In this document: one piece after another, positions 24,770-32,878 of the stretch
How positions within the stretch are numbered: position 1 is the stretch's first letter
Layout: each line of letters starts with the position of its first letter
Assembly (NCBI RefSeq): GCF_014191495.1
Contig: NZ_JACHWR010000006.1
Span: 1 to 64,000 of the forward strand
Source: Nocardioides soli
GTDB taxonomy: Bacteria; Actinomycetota; Actinomycetes; Propionibacteriales; Nocardioidaceae
Reading direction: 5' to 3'
DNA length: 64,000 nt
The notes under the pieces: generated by a model
Told to the model about the DNA's origin: nothing
The model's input: only the letters and a program-made list of their open reading frames with translations
Databases searched by the model: none
Program-made: the position numbers and the translations under genes

Positions 24770-26194
24770 ATGAGTGGGCCGACCGACATCTGCGACCTCG
24801 ACGCCGTCGAGACCGCCCGCCGGGTCCGGGCGGGCGACCTCTCGCCCGTGGAGGTGGCCGAGGCCGCCCTCGCTCGCATCGACGAGGTCGACCCGGCGCT
24901 GAACGCCTTCTGCCACGTCGATCGCGAGGGCCTGCTGGCCGCCGCTGCGGACCTGGCCGGGCGCCAGGCCGCGGGGGAGGAGCTCGGCCTGCTGGCCGGG
25001 GTGCCGCTGGCGGTGAAGGACCTGATCTTCGTCAAGGGCCTCCCGATGGCCGCCGGCAGCCACGCCTACGCCGACTTCGTGCCGGAGCTCGACGACGTGG
25101 TCGTCGAGCGGGCCCGGCGTGCGGGCGCGCTGATCGTCGGCAAGACCAACACCGCCGAGCTCGGCCTCGCGGGGAACGGCGTGAACCCGGTCTCGGGCGC
25201 CACCCGGAACCCCTGGCGGACCGAGCTCACCACCGGCGGATCCAGCGCCGGCTCCGCGGCCGCGGTGGCCGCGCGGATGTCGCCCCTCGCGGTCGGCAGC
25301 GACGCCGCCGGCTCGGTGCGGGTGCCCGCCGCCTTCTGCGGGATCTACGGCTTGAAGGCGACGATGGGCCGGGTCCCGCAGTACCCCAGCTGTCGCGACG
25401 AGCGGCTCCCCGGCCTCTCCGGCTTCGAGACCGGATCGCACATCGGGCCGCTGAGCCGGACCGTGCGCGACAGCGCGCTCCTGCTCGCGGCCGTCAGCGG
25501 TCCGCACCCCCGCGACCGGCACTCCCTGCCCGCCGCCGACCGCGACTGGCGGGACGCCACCGAGGGCGACGTCCGTGGGCTGCGGGTGGGCTTCTCACCC
25601 GACTTCGGCTTCGCTCAGGTCGATCCGCGGATCGACGCCGTCGTACGCCGTGCCGTCGAGGTCTTCGACCGCGACCTGGGCTGCGCGGTCGAGGAGGTCA
25701 CGCTCCCCGGACCGGACTTCTACGAGCACTTCTGGGCGATGCTGGCCACCGAGACCGACCTGGTCGGCATGCGCCGGCTCGTCGAGCGGCACGGCGACGC
25801 GATCTCGCCGCACATCCGGGGGATGCTCCAGGCCGACTGGACCGTCGAGCAGCTCACCTCGGCCGCCATGGCCCGTAAGCAGGTGGTCCGCCAGATGGCC
25901 GACATCATGGACCGCTACGACCTGCTGCTGACCCCCACGACGGCGGTGCTCCCGTGGGCGGCGGAGGAGCACGGACCCACGGACCTGCGCGCGTGGTCGC
26001 CGTTCGTGGTGCCGATGAACCTGACCGGCCAGCCCGCGGCGTCGGTGCCCGCGGGGCTCACCGACGACGACCTCCCGGTCGGGCTGATGATCACCGGCCG
26101 GCGGCTCGAGGACGACCTCGTGCTCCGGGCCTCGGCGGCGTTCGAGGCGGCCTCGCCGTGGCTCGGCCGGCGTCCGGCCGGGCTCGCGGGGTGA
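24770..26194 (+). CDS. Amidase (amidase signature family)
   Basis: A 474-residue amidase with the Ser-Ser-Lys triad: Lys in VPLAVKDLIF (about residue 84), the cis-Ser in TGGSSAGSAAAVAA and the nucleophile Ser in GSDAAGSVRVPA. It hydrolyses a carboxylic amide to acid and ammonia in the cytoplasm. The chosen ATG lies behind AGGAGG; longer forms overlap the M24 gene. It lies 38 bases after the M24 gene, so the two probably work in sequence. It converges with the IclR gene. Confidence 0.92.
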   Translation: MSGPTDICDLDAVETARRVRAGDLSPVEVAEAALARIDEVDPALNAFCHVDREGLLAAAADLAGRQAAGEELGLLAGVPLAVKDLIFVKGLPMAAGSHAYADFVPELDDVVVERARRAGALIVGKTNTAELGLAGNGVNPVSGATRNPWRTELTTGGSSAGSAAAVAARMSPLAVGSDAAGSVRVPAAFCGIYGLKATMGRVPQYPSCRDERLPGLSGFETGSHIGPLSRTVRDSALLLAAVSGPHPRDRHSLPAADRDWRDATEGDVRGLRVGFSPDFGFAQVDPRIDAVVRRAVEVFDRDLGCAVEEVTLPGPDFYEHFWAMLATETDLVGMRRLVERHGDAISPHIRGMLQADWTVEQLTSAAMARKQVVRQMADIMDRYDLLLTPTTAVLPWAAEEHGPTDLRAWSPFVVPMNLTGQPAASVPAGLTDDDLPVGLMITGRRLEDDLVLRASAAFEAASPWLGRRPAGLAG

Positions 26195-26203
26195 GCCCCT
26201 GCA

Positions 26204-26974
26204 TCAGCGGGCGAAGTACTCCGCCGTGATGGCGGCGCGGGCCCGGCGCAGGTCGCGGACCAGCCCGGGCACCCGCGCCGGCGGCAGCCGGACCGCCGGT
26301 GCCGCGACGGCCAGGGCGGCCATCGGGTGGTCGTTGAGGTCGAGCACCGGCACCGCGACCGCGTGGACGCCGTCCTCGCGCTCGCCGAGGTTGGTGGCGA
26401 ACCCGGCGGCGCGCACGCCGGCCAGCTCGGCCTCGAACGCGTCGGGGTCGACGATGGTTCGGGCCGTGATCGCCGGCAGCCCGTGGTCGCCGTACAGCGC
26501 CTGCCGGACGCTCAGCGGCGTCGCCGCCAGCAGCACCTTGCCCGCGGCGGAGGCGTGCGCGGCCACCCGCCGGCCGGCGATCCGCTTGACGTGGAGGTCG
26601 TGCCGGTCCTCGACGACCGCGTCGAGGCAGAGCACCTCGGGGCCGACCAGGATCTGCAGGTTGACGGCTTCGTCGACGAGTCGGCACAGGGACACGAGGT
26701 GGGGGCGGGCGATCCGCTCCAGGCTGTTCTGGGAGCTGAAGTGCCGGGCCAGCCGGAGCAGCTCCGGGCCCACCATGTAGCGCTTCGACGTGCGCGCCTG
26801 CTGCATGAAGCCCTCCTCCTTGAGGCGGGAGAGCAGCCGGTGCGAGGTCGACGGGGCGATGCCGAGGCGGCGGGAGACGTCCACGACGCGGAGCTCGGGC
26901 TGCGAGGAGAGCATGGAGAGCAGGCGGAGCGTGTTGGTGACCGAGGCGAGGCTGTTGCCCGATGCGTTCGTCAT
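26204..26974 (-). CDS. IclR family transcriptional regulator
   Basis: A 256-residue IclR protein with an N-terminal winged helix (VTNTLRLLSMLSS; VVDVSRRLGIAPSTSHRLL) and a C-terminal effector-binding domain (ITARTIVDPDAFEAEL; GEREDGVHAVAVPVLD). Members sense aromatic or small acid effectors. It is the last gene of a three-gene minus-strand operon (ATGA overlap with the deacetylase) and may also control the divergent operon starting at 29140. Palindromes at 26977 and 28919 are candidate sites. Confidence 0.92.
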   Translation of the reverse strand: MTNASGNSLASVTNTLRLLSMLSSQPELRVVDVSRRLGIAPSTSHRLLSRLKEEGFMQQARTSKRYMVGPELLRLARHFSSQNSLERIARPHLVSLCRLVDEAVNLQILVGPEVLCLDAVVEDRHDLHVKRIAGRRVAAHASAAGKVLLAATPLSVRQALYGDHGLPAITARTIVDPDAFEAELAGVRAAGFATNLGEREDGVHAVAVPVLDLNDHPMAALAVAAPAVRLPPARVPGLVRDLRRARAAITAEYFAR

Positions 26975-27840
26975 GACGGAACGATAGTTCCGATTTTTTC
27001 CGGCATAGGGGATGCCGGGGCGGGCGCGGGGCAGCGCGCGGCGTACGCCGCGGCGATCTCGTCGGCGGTGGTGACCCAGACGTCGTCCAGGCCGAGCAGA
27101 TGGTCGAGGGCCTCGTCGAGGTAGCGCTGCCGGAACGCCTGACCCGTGACGAACGGGTGCAGCGCAAGCGCCATCACCCGGCCGCCGCCCTCGCGGCGCA
27201 GCTGGTCGACCTGGTCCTCGACCACGCGGACCAGCTCGGGGCCGGAGTGCCCCCGGAGCACGAACAGGGTCAGGTCGTTGACCTCGACGGTGAACGGCAC
27301 CGACAGCAGGCCCGGGGTGTCGAGCCAGTACGGCCGGTCGTCGTTGCACCAGTCCAGCACGTACTCCAGGCCGAGCCCGGCCAGGAGCGCGGGGGTCCGG
27401 TGGGTCTGGGTGAGCGCCGGGCCGAGCCAGCCCCGCGGCCGCGAGCCGGTCGCCCGGGCGATGGTCTCGACGGCCTCGCGCAGGTGGCCGGCCTCCTCCT
27501 CGGGCGGCAGGTCGGAGAGCAGCGTGCTGTTGTCCCAGCCGTGCGCCACCCAGGCCCAGCCGCGCTCGACACCGGCGCGGACGATCTCCGGGTGCTCGAG
27601 GCAGGTGGCGGCGTTCACCAGCGCGGTCACCGGGACGCCGCGCCGGTCCAGGCTCTCGACGATCCGCCAGATTCCGGCCCGCGCGCCGTAGTCCCGCCAG
27701 CCCTGGTTGAGCACGTCCGGGTCGAGGCCGGCGGTCCGCGGGAACACGCTGATCGCCGGCTTGCCCGGGGTGAAGTGCTCCAGGTTCAGGCCCAGGTAGA
27801 ACGCCACGCCCTTGTCGCCCGGCCAGGCGAGCGTGGTCAT
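26971..27840 (-). CDS. Polysaccharide deacetylase family protein (PuuE allantoinase-like)
   Basis: A 289-residue NodB-type barrel. The segment NAATCLEHPEIVRAGVERG, then WVAHGWDN, resembles PuuE-type allantoinases and related amide hydrolases more than cell-wall deacetylases. There is no signal peptide, so it acts inside the cell. The chosen ATG overlaps the stop of the acetamidase gene (ATGA). Likely role: hydrolysis of a cyclic or linear amide. The actual substrate is not known. Confidence 0.8.
   Translation of the reverse strand: MTTLAWPGDKGVAFYLGLNLEHFTPGKPAISVFPRTAGLDPDVLNQGWRDYGARAGIWRIVESLDRRGVPVTALVNAATCLEHPEIVRAGVERGWAWVAHGWDNSTLLSDLPPEEEAGHLREAVETIARATGSRPRGWLGPALTQTHRTPALLAGLGLEYVLDWCNDDRPYWLDTPGLLSVPFTVEVNDLTLFVLRGHSGPELVRVVEDQVDQLRREGGGRVMALALHPFVTGQAFRQRYLDEALDHLLGLDDVWVTTADEIAAAYAARCPAPAPASPMPEKIGTIVPS
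26977..26992. promoter_or_regulatory. Palindrome CGGAACGATAGTTCCG near iclR start
   Basis: Perfect 6-base arms CGGAAC/GTTCCG around GATA stand two bases before the iclR start codon, inside the last codons of the deacetylase gene. The symmetry suits an IclR dimer and could give internal autoregulation. The intragenic location makes chance possible. Confidence 0.4.
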
Positions 27841-28832
27841 GCCGATCCTCCGGGCAGCGGCGCCCAGCCGGAGCCGTCGCCGAACCACGGCAGCCCGTCG
27901 GTGAAGACGTCCTTGGCGATGCTGGCCTGCACCCCCAGCTCGGCGTTGACGACCTGGCTGACCTTGAGGTCGGCCACCATCGAGCACAGGGAGTATGCGT
28001 CGATCGGGTCGAGCTCGGGCCGCAGCCGGGCCAGCTCGGCGACCAGGTCCCGCAGGGCCTCCTTGCTGGCCGCGTCGAGCGACTCGCGGAACGCCAGGGA
28101 CAGCACCTCGGTGGGCGTCTCGGCGCGCGGGCTGGTCAGCGCCGGGCCGCCGCGGAGCACGGTGAACCGCAGCACCGCCTCCTCGGCCGAGGCCTCGAGC
28201 GCGGTCAGGTTCACCTCGCCGTACCCCTGGGCGGCGTGGGCGTCACCGGCGCAGAACAGCGCGCCCTCGGCCCAGACCGGCAGGAACAGGCTGGACCCGA
28301 CGACCAGGTCCGGGACGTCGATGTTGCCGCCGTGCGGACCGGGTGGGATCGAGCTGTGCGGACCCTCCGACCGCGGGGCGACCCCTAGGTAGCCGAGGAA
28401 CGGGCGGACCGGCACCTCGATGCCCGGCGCGAACTCGACGGTGTCGCCGGTCAGCCGGAAGTGCCGGACCTGGCCCTCGGCGATGTCGTCGGCGAGCAGG
28501 CCGATGCCGAGGTGGCCGGGCAGGCTCAGGTTGAAGACGTGGCTGCGCAGCCTCAGGTCGAGCACGTCCACACGCAGCACGTCGCCGGGCCGGGCGCCGT
28601 GCACCGCGATCGGGCCGGTGAGGTCGTGCGGGCCGGCCTGGCCGGCCTCGCCGACGAACCTGCCGACGTCCTCGATGGTCAGCTCCGGGGTGACCCGGTT
28701 GCCCCAGGCGGTCCAGGTGTCCAGGCTGACGGTGTCCCCGGACTCGATGGTGAGCACCGGGGTGTCGGTGCGGTCGACGGCACCGAGACGGACCGTCTCG
28801 CTCGACGCCCGGAGCTCGTGATGCGTGGCCAT
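27837..28832 (-). CDS. Acetamidase/formamidase family protein
   Basis: A 331-residue FmdA/AmdA protein. Family motifs present include HGARPGDVLRVDVLD, PHGGNIDVPDL and CAGDAHAAQGYGEVN. These enzymes release ammonia from short amides. AGGAGGCGAC before the ATG supports this start. It is the first gene of the minus-strand operon amidase-deacetylase-iclR and diverges from the big operon at 29140. Confidence 0.9.
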   Translation of the reverse strand: MATHHELRASSETVRLGAVDRTDTPVLTIESGDTVSLDTWTAWGNRVTPELTIEDVGRFVGEAGQAGPHDLTGPIAVHGARPGDVLRVDVLDLRLRSHVFNLSLPGHLGIGLLADDIAEGQVRHFRLTGDTVEFAPGIEVPVRPFLGYLGVAPRSEGPHSSIPPGPHGGNIDVPDLVVGSSLFLPVWAEGALFCAGDAHAAQGYGEVNLTALEASAEEAVLRFTVLRGGPALTSPRAETPTEVLSLAFRESLDAASKEALRDLVAELARLRPELDPIDAYSLCSMVADLKVSQVVNAELGVQASIAKDVFTDGLPWFGDGSGWAPLPGGSA

Positions 28833-29139
28833 GTCGCCTCCTCGGATCACCCCGACGGCCGGGGTGTCGCGACTATAGGAACGGCGGGTGCGAGCCGGCC
28901 GTCGGCACCGGCCCAACATTCCGCGTCGCGGAAAAGTGGCCGATCGCGGGGTCGGGGCGTTCCGACCCTCCAGGCGGCGGGACCGGAAGAACCGGCCCCG
29001 AGATCACGCCCGTTTTTTCTCTCCAGCGAAATCTCTGCCGCTCCGCATGGATCGGCGCCGCACCCGGCGACCAGAGTCGTCGCCGTCAAGCGACGGCGGC
29101 CGACTGGGACCGCCGCGCCGGAATCGCAGGAGGAACGTG
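28833..29139. promoter_or_regulatory. Divergent promoter region with IclR-like palindrome
   Basis: A 307-base gap between divergent operons. It contains the perfect palindrome TTCCGCGTCGCGGAA (28919-28933; 7-base arms, one centre base), of the TTCC-n7-GGAA form typical of IclR-family sites. A T-rich patch lies near 29010. An AGGAGG box precedes the gene at 29140. No gene is evident in the gap. Confidence 0.6.
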
Positions 29140-30303
29140 ATGAAGCGCAGGACCCTCGCCGCCGTGCTGGCGACGACGTCGATGCTCGCTGCTGTCGGGT
29201 GCGGTGCGGACGGTTCCGAGGAGTCGGACTCCGGGCTGCCCACGGCCGGGATCGCCACCGTGCTCACCACCACCGGTCCGGCCGCGGTCTTCGGCCAGAA
29301 CCAGCAGAACGCCGTCGCGCTCGCGGTCGCGCAGCTGAAGAAGGACGGCATCGCCGACCTGCAGGTGGTCGCCAAGGAGGACGCCGGCGAGACCAACACC
29401 TCGGCGCTGAACGCCTACCGCAAGGTGCTGCGCGAGGACCCCGACGTGGTGGTCGGGCCGATCATCGGCACGATGATGCTGGCGATCCGCCAGGAGGTGG
29501 AGCGGGCCCGGATCCCGATGATCACCACCGCCGCGACCACCGCCATTACCGAGGACGACAACGAGTACATCTTCCGGAACTTCCCGAGCTCGGACATGTC
29601 GGTGCAGGCCACCTCGGCGTACGCCTTCGACGAGCTCGGCGTGACGAAGCCGGCGATCCTCGCCGACAGCACCGCGTTCGGCCAGGGCGACGCCGAGGCG
29701 CTGCTCGAGGCCGCCGACGAGCAGGGCATCGACGTCGTCGCGAACGAGTCGGTCGATCAGAACGCCGTCGACGTCACCGGCCAGGTGGCCCGGATCGAGC
29801 GGGCCGGCGCGGACGCGGTCTTCGTGCAGCTGCTCACCGGATCCCCGCTGGCGGTCGCGATCAAGGGCCTGCGCCGGGCCGGCTTCGAGGGCGAGGTCTT
29901 CGCGGCGCCGGGCATCACGTCACCCTCGACGCTGGAGCTGCTCACCGACGAGGAGGCCGCCGGGATCTACTCCCCGGGCGTCTCGCTCGACACCGACGAC
30001 CCGAAGGTCCAGGCGTTCACCGCGGCCTACCAGGCCGAGTACGGCAAGGCACCGGACGTGTACGCGGCGGTGATGTACGACTCCGTGATGACCATCGGCC
30101 AGCTGGTCGCCGACGGCGCCGGCTCGGCCGACGAGCTCCGCGACGCGCTGGCCACCCTCGACACCACGGGGATCACCGGCCGGCTCGCCGCCGACGACGA
30201 GGGCAACCTCTTCCACACCGTCTCGGTGCTGCAGTTCGACGACGGCAAGGTGGCCACGCCGGTCAGCACGATCGAACTGGACTTCGAGCCCGGTGAGAGC
30301 TGA
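29140..30303 (+). CDS. livJ: Branched-chain-type ABC transporter, substrate-binding lipoprotein
   Basis: A 387-residue Peripla_BP_6 protein with a lipoprotein signal (KRRTLAAVLATTSMLAAVGC) and mature start IATVLTTTGPAAVFGQNQ. It is the binding protein for the LivHMGF set 7 kb downstream in the same run. It diverges strongly from the one at 6343, so the ligands probably differ. An AGGAGG stands six bases before the ATG. The stop overlaps the reductase gene. Confidence 0.9.
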   Translation: MKRRTLAAVLATTSMLAAVGCGADGSEESDSGLPTAGIATVLTTTGPAAVFGQNQQNAVALAVAQLKKDGIADLQVVAKEDAGETNTSALNAYRKVLREDPDVVVGPIIGTMMLAIRQEVERARIPMITTAATTAITEDDNEYIFRNFPSSDMSVQATSAYAFDELGVTKPAILADSTAFGQGDAEALLEAADEQGIDVVANESVDQNAVDVTGQVARIERAGADAVFVQLLTGSPLAVAIKGLRRAGFEGEVFAAPGITSPSTLELLTDEEAAGIYSPGVSLDTDDPKVQAFTAAYQAEYGKAPDVYAAVMYDSVMTIGQLVADGAGSADELRDALATLDTTGITGRLAADDEGNLFHTVSVLQFDDGKVATPVSTIELDFEPGES

Positions 30304-31633
30304 GACCGTCGTCGGGCCGACCGGCCCGACCTCCATGCCTGCGGGGTCCCGCCCCCTGCGGGTCCGGGTGTGGCCGGGGTTGAGCGAGCGCGCGGCGCTG
30401 CTCGGCCCCGGCCTCCCGTGGCCGGCCCCGCCGGCGCCTGGCCCGGACCTGGAGGTGCCGGACCCGGAGCGGCTGGACCCGGAGAGGCTGGACCTGGAGG
30501 CGCTGGCCGAGCTCGCCGAGGCCGCGGAGCTGCGCGGCCGCGGTGGCGCCGGCTTCCCGTTCGCGGTGAAGCTGCGCGCGGTGGCCGAGCAGGCCGGTCG
30601 GACCGGGCTCGCCCCCGTGGTGGTGCTCAACGGCGAGGAGGGCGAGCCGGCCAGCGCCAAGGACCGGGTGCTGATGACGCTCAACCCCGGGCTCGCCCTG
30701 GAGGGGCTGCGCCTCGTCGCCGCGGCGCTCGGCGCCGAGACCTCCTACGCCTACGTCAGCGATCCGGCGGCGCGGGAGCGGATCGCCGCGGCCGGTGCGG
30801 TGTGGCCGGGCCCGGGCGCCCTGCGGGTCGTCGCCGCGCCGTCGGGGTACGTCAGCGGCGAGGAGACCGCGGTGGTCCGCTGGCTCGATGGCGGACCGGC
30901 CAAGCCGACGCACAAGCCGCCGCGGCCCTACGAGTCCGGCGTCGCGGGCCGGCCGACGCTGGTCGGCAACGTGGAGACCTTCGCCCAGCTGGCGCGGCTG
31001 GTGCGCCGTCGTACCGAGGGAGACGGCCTGACGGTGCTGCTCACCGTGGGCACCGACCGCGGCGAGCACGTCGTGGTCGAGGTGCCCGACGACCGCACCC
31101 TGGGCGACGTCCTCGCCTGGCTGCGGGTCGACGCCGACGAGGTGCTGCTCGGCGGCTTCTTCGGCCGGTTCGTCTCCACCGGGACCCGGGGCCGGCCGCT
31201 GCGCGAGCTGGCCTCCCGGGCGCACCCCGACGTGCTCGGCTGCGGCATCGTGCTGGCCCTGCACGACACGTGCCCGGTGAGCGCCGTCGCGCAGGTGCTG
31301 CGCTACCTGGACCGCGAGAACGCCGAGCAGTGCGGGCCGTGCTTCAAGGGCATCCCGGCGATGGCCGGGGTCGCCGACGCGCTGGCGGCCGGCACGGCGG
31401 GAGCCGAGGACGTCCAGCGGCTCGCGGGCTGGGGGACCAGCCTGCGCGGCCGCGGTGACTGCGGCACCCTCGACGCCGCCTGCGGCGTGGTCACCAGCCT
31501 GCTGGAGCAGCGGGCCGACGTCGTGGCCCGCCACCTGGAGGCACCCTGCGGCTGGTGCGCCGACCATCCCGAGCGGCCGGAGGCGACCGCGTTCGCCGTC
31601 CCGTGGCCCGCGGAGATCAAGGAGGAGAGATGA
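30293..31633 (+). CDS. NuoF-like FMN/iron-sulfur flavoprotein, probable ferredoxin reductase
   Basis: A 446-residue protein related to NuoF of complex I. It has the FMN/NADH region GRGGAGFPFAVKLRA and NGEEGEPASAKDR, then YVSGEETAVV and RPTLVGNVETFA. The C-terminal iron-sulfur motif reads EQCGPCFKG with a later Cys in GDCGTLDAA. The first Cys of the canonical CxxCxxC is replaced by Ala, leaving three obvious ligands. No other complex I genes are near. It overlaps the ferredoxin gene and probably passes NADH electrons through it to the Rieske oxygenase. Start GTG 30293 overlaps the livJ stop. Confidence 0.78.
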   Translation: MRAETVVGPTGPTSMPAGSRPLRVRVWPGLSERAALLGPGLPWPAPPAPGPDLEVPDPERLDPERLDLEALAELAEAAELRGRGGAGFPFAVKLRAVAEQAGRTGLAPVVVLNGEEGEPASAKDRVLMTLNPGLALEGLRLVAAALGAETSYAYVSDPAARERIAAAGAVWPGPGALRVVAAPSGYVSGEETAVVRWLDGGPAKPTHKPPRPYESGVAGRPTLVGNVETFAQLARLVRRRTEGDGLTVLLTVGTDRGEHVVVEVPDDRTLGDVLAWLRVDADEVLLGGFFGRFVSTGTRGRPLRELASRAHPDVLGCGIVLALHDTCPVSAVAQVLRYLDRENAEQCGPCFKGIPAMAGVADALAAGTAGAEDVQRLAGWGTSLRGRGDCGTLDAACGVVTSLLEQRADVVARHLEAPCGWCADHPERPEATAFAVPWPAEIKEER

Positions 31634-31821
31634 GAGTCCAGGTCGACATGACCAAGTGCCAGGCCTACGGGCTGTGCGCGGAGGAGGCACCGGAGGTCTT
31701 CGATCTCGACGAGTGGGGCTACCCCGTGCTCGCCGACGACGTCGTGCCCGCCGGCCAGGAGCCGAGCGTGCGGCGCGCGGTCGGCGCCTGCCCCGCCCAG
31801 GCGATCAAGACCACCGACTGA
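31630..31821 (+). CDS. Ferredoxin, [3Fe-4S] type
   Basis: A 63-residue ferredoxin with C10, C16 and C54 (CQAYGLC and ACP). The position that would hold the extra cluster Cys is Tyr13, as in single-cluster [3Fe-4S] ferredoxins serving P450s and oxygenases in actinobacteria. The ATG overlaps the reductase stop and follows GGAGGAGAG. It is the likely electron carrier for the Rieske dioxygenase at 40674. Confidence 0.9.
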   Translation: MRVQVDMTKCQAYGLCAEEAPEVFDLDEWGYPVLADDVVPAGQEPSVRRAVGACPAQAIKTTD

Positions 31822-31855
31822 CCGGCGCGCTGCGCTCGGAAGGAGAAGACCAGAG

Positions 31856-32878
31856 ATGGCCAAGTTCGAACCAGGAAACGCCCGGGCGTGGGCGATGGAG
31901 AGCCTGCGCGGGGTGAGCGGCTGTATCCTGCCCTCGTTCACCCTCGACCAGACCGGCCTCAACGAGGCCGCGATCCGGCACGACATCCAGCGGGAGCGAG
32001 AGCTGGGGTTCACCGGCTTCCTCATCGTCGGCGAGTGCGGCACGTCGCCGGAGGAGCTCGAGCGGTTCGTGGAGATCTCCGTCGAGGAGGCCGGCGACGA
32101 CCTGGTCACGATCGTGCAGGCCGCGGCCGGGACCCTCGCCGAGAACCTGGCCATCGTCGAGATGGCGGCCGCCAAGGGCGTCGACCTGGTGATGCCGTCG
32201 TACCCGATCTCCTTCTATCCGCAGCACTACAAGGAGATCGTCGAGTACACCCGGGCGATCGCCGACGCCGGCGACCTGGGCGTGGTCGTCTTCGCGATGA
32301 ACCTGTGGAACTTCATGCGCCTGCACCCGTCGGGCTTCGCCCCGGACTGGCTGGAGGAGATCGTCGAGACGATCCCGAACGTCGTGGCGATCAAGAACGA
32401 GATCGGCGACCCGGGCGTGGCGGGCCTGGCCGAGGTCTTCCGCCGGTTCAGCGACCGGGTGATCGTCGCCGACCCGCTCGAGATGAACGCGCCGGCCTGG
32501 AGCAGCACCTTCGGCATGCCCTGGATGGGCACCTCCAACTACGAGTACTTCGGCGATGTCGTGCCGCGCATCCACGCGCTCGCCCAGGACCCGGAGCGGT
32601 TCGACGAGGCGATGGAGCTCTACTGGCGGGTGCACCCGGCCCGCGCCGCCACCGGCGCGCTGATGCGCGAGGCCAACGCCGGCACGTCGTTCGTGCACCG
32701 GCTGCTGTGGAAGTACCAGGGCTGGCTGCAGGGCTTCAACGGCGGACCGGTGCGCAGCCCGCACACCCGGTTGCACGACCGGCAGATGCGCCAGCTCCGC
32801 TCGGCGGCGATCGAGGCCGGGCTGCCGATCACCGACGAGGACGATGCGCTCTTCTTCGAGGGGCGGATCCGAGGATGA
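31856..32878 (+). CDS. Dihydrodipicolinate synthase (DapA/NAL) family lyase or hydratase-aldolase
   Basis: A 340-residue class I aldolase-type barrel. The Schiff-base Lys is K180 in VVAIKNEIGDPG, and GECGTSPEEL replaces the usual GTTGE-type loop. The catalytic Tyr segment (YNxP in DapA) reads FAMNLWNFMR, so it is not a normal lysine-pathway enzyme. DapA-family hydratase-aldolases act on aromatic ring-cleavage products (NahE type). That role fits the dioxygenase genes here but is inferred. Confidence 0.8.
   Translation: MAKFEPGNARAWAMESLRGVSGCILPSFTLDQTGLNEAAIRHDIQRERELGFTGFLIVGECGTSPEELERFVEISVEEAGDDLVTIVQAAAGTLAENLAIVEMAAAKGVDLVMPSYPISFYPQHYKEIVEYTRAIADAGDLGVVVFAMNLWNFMRLHPSGFAPDWLEEIVETIPNVVAIKNEIGDPGVAGLAEVFRRFSDRVIVADPLEMNAPAWSSTFGMPWMGTSNYEYFGDVVPRIHALAQDPERFDEAMELYWRVHPARAATGALMREANAGTSFVHRLLWKYQGWLQGFNGGPVRSPHTRLHDRQMRQLRSAAIEAGLPITDEDDALFFEGRIRG

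Noticed and set aside
30293..31633. Part of respiratory complex I
   Set aside because: No other nuo genes are near, the iron-sulfur motif lacks one Cys and the partner is a ferredoxin of an oxygenase operon.
31856..32878. Lysine-pathway dihydrodipicolinate synthase
   Set aside because: The catalytic Tyr motif is missing and the context is catabolic.
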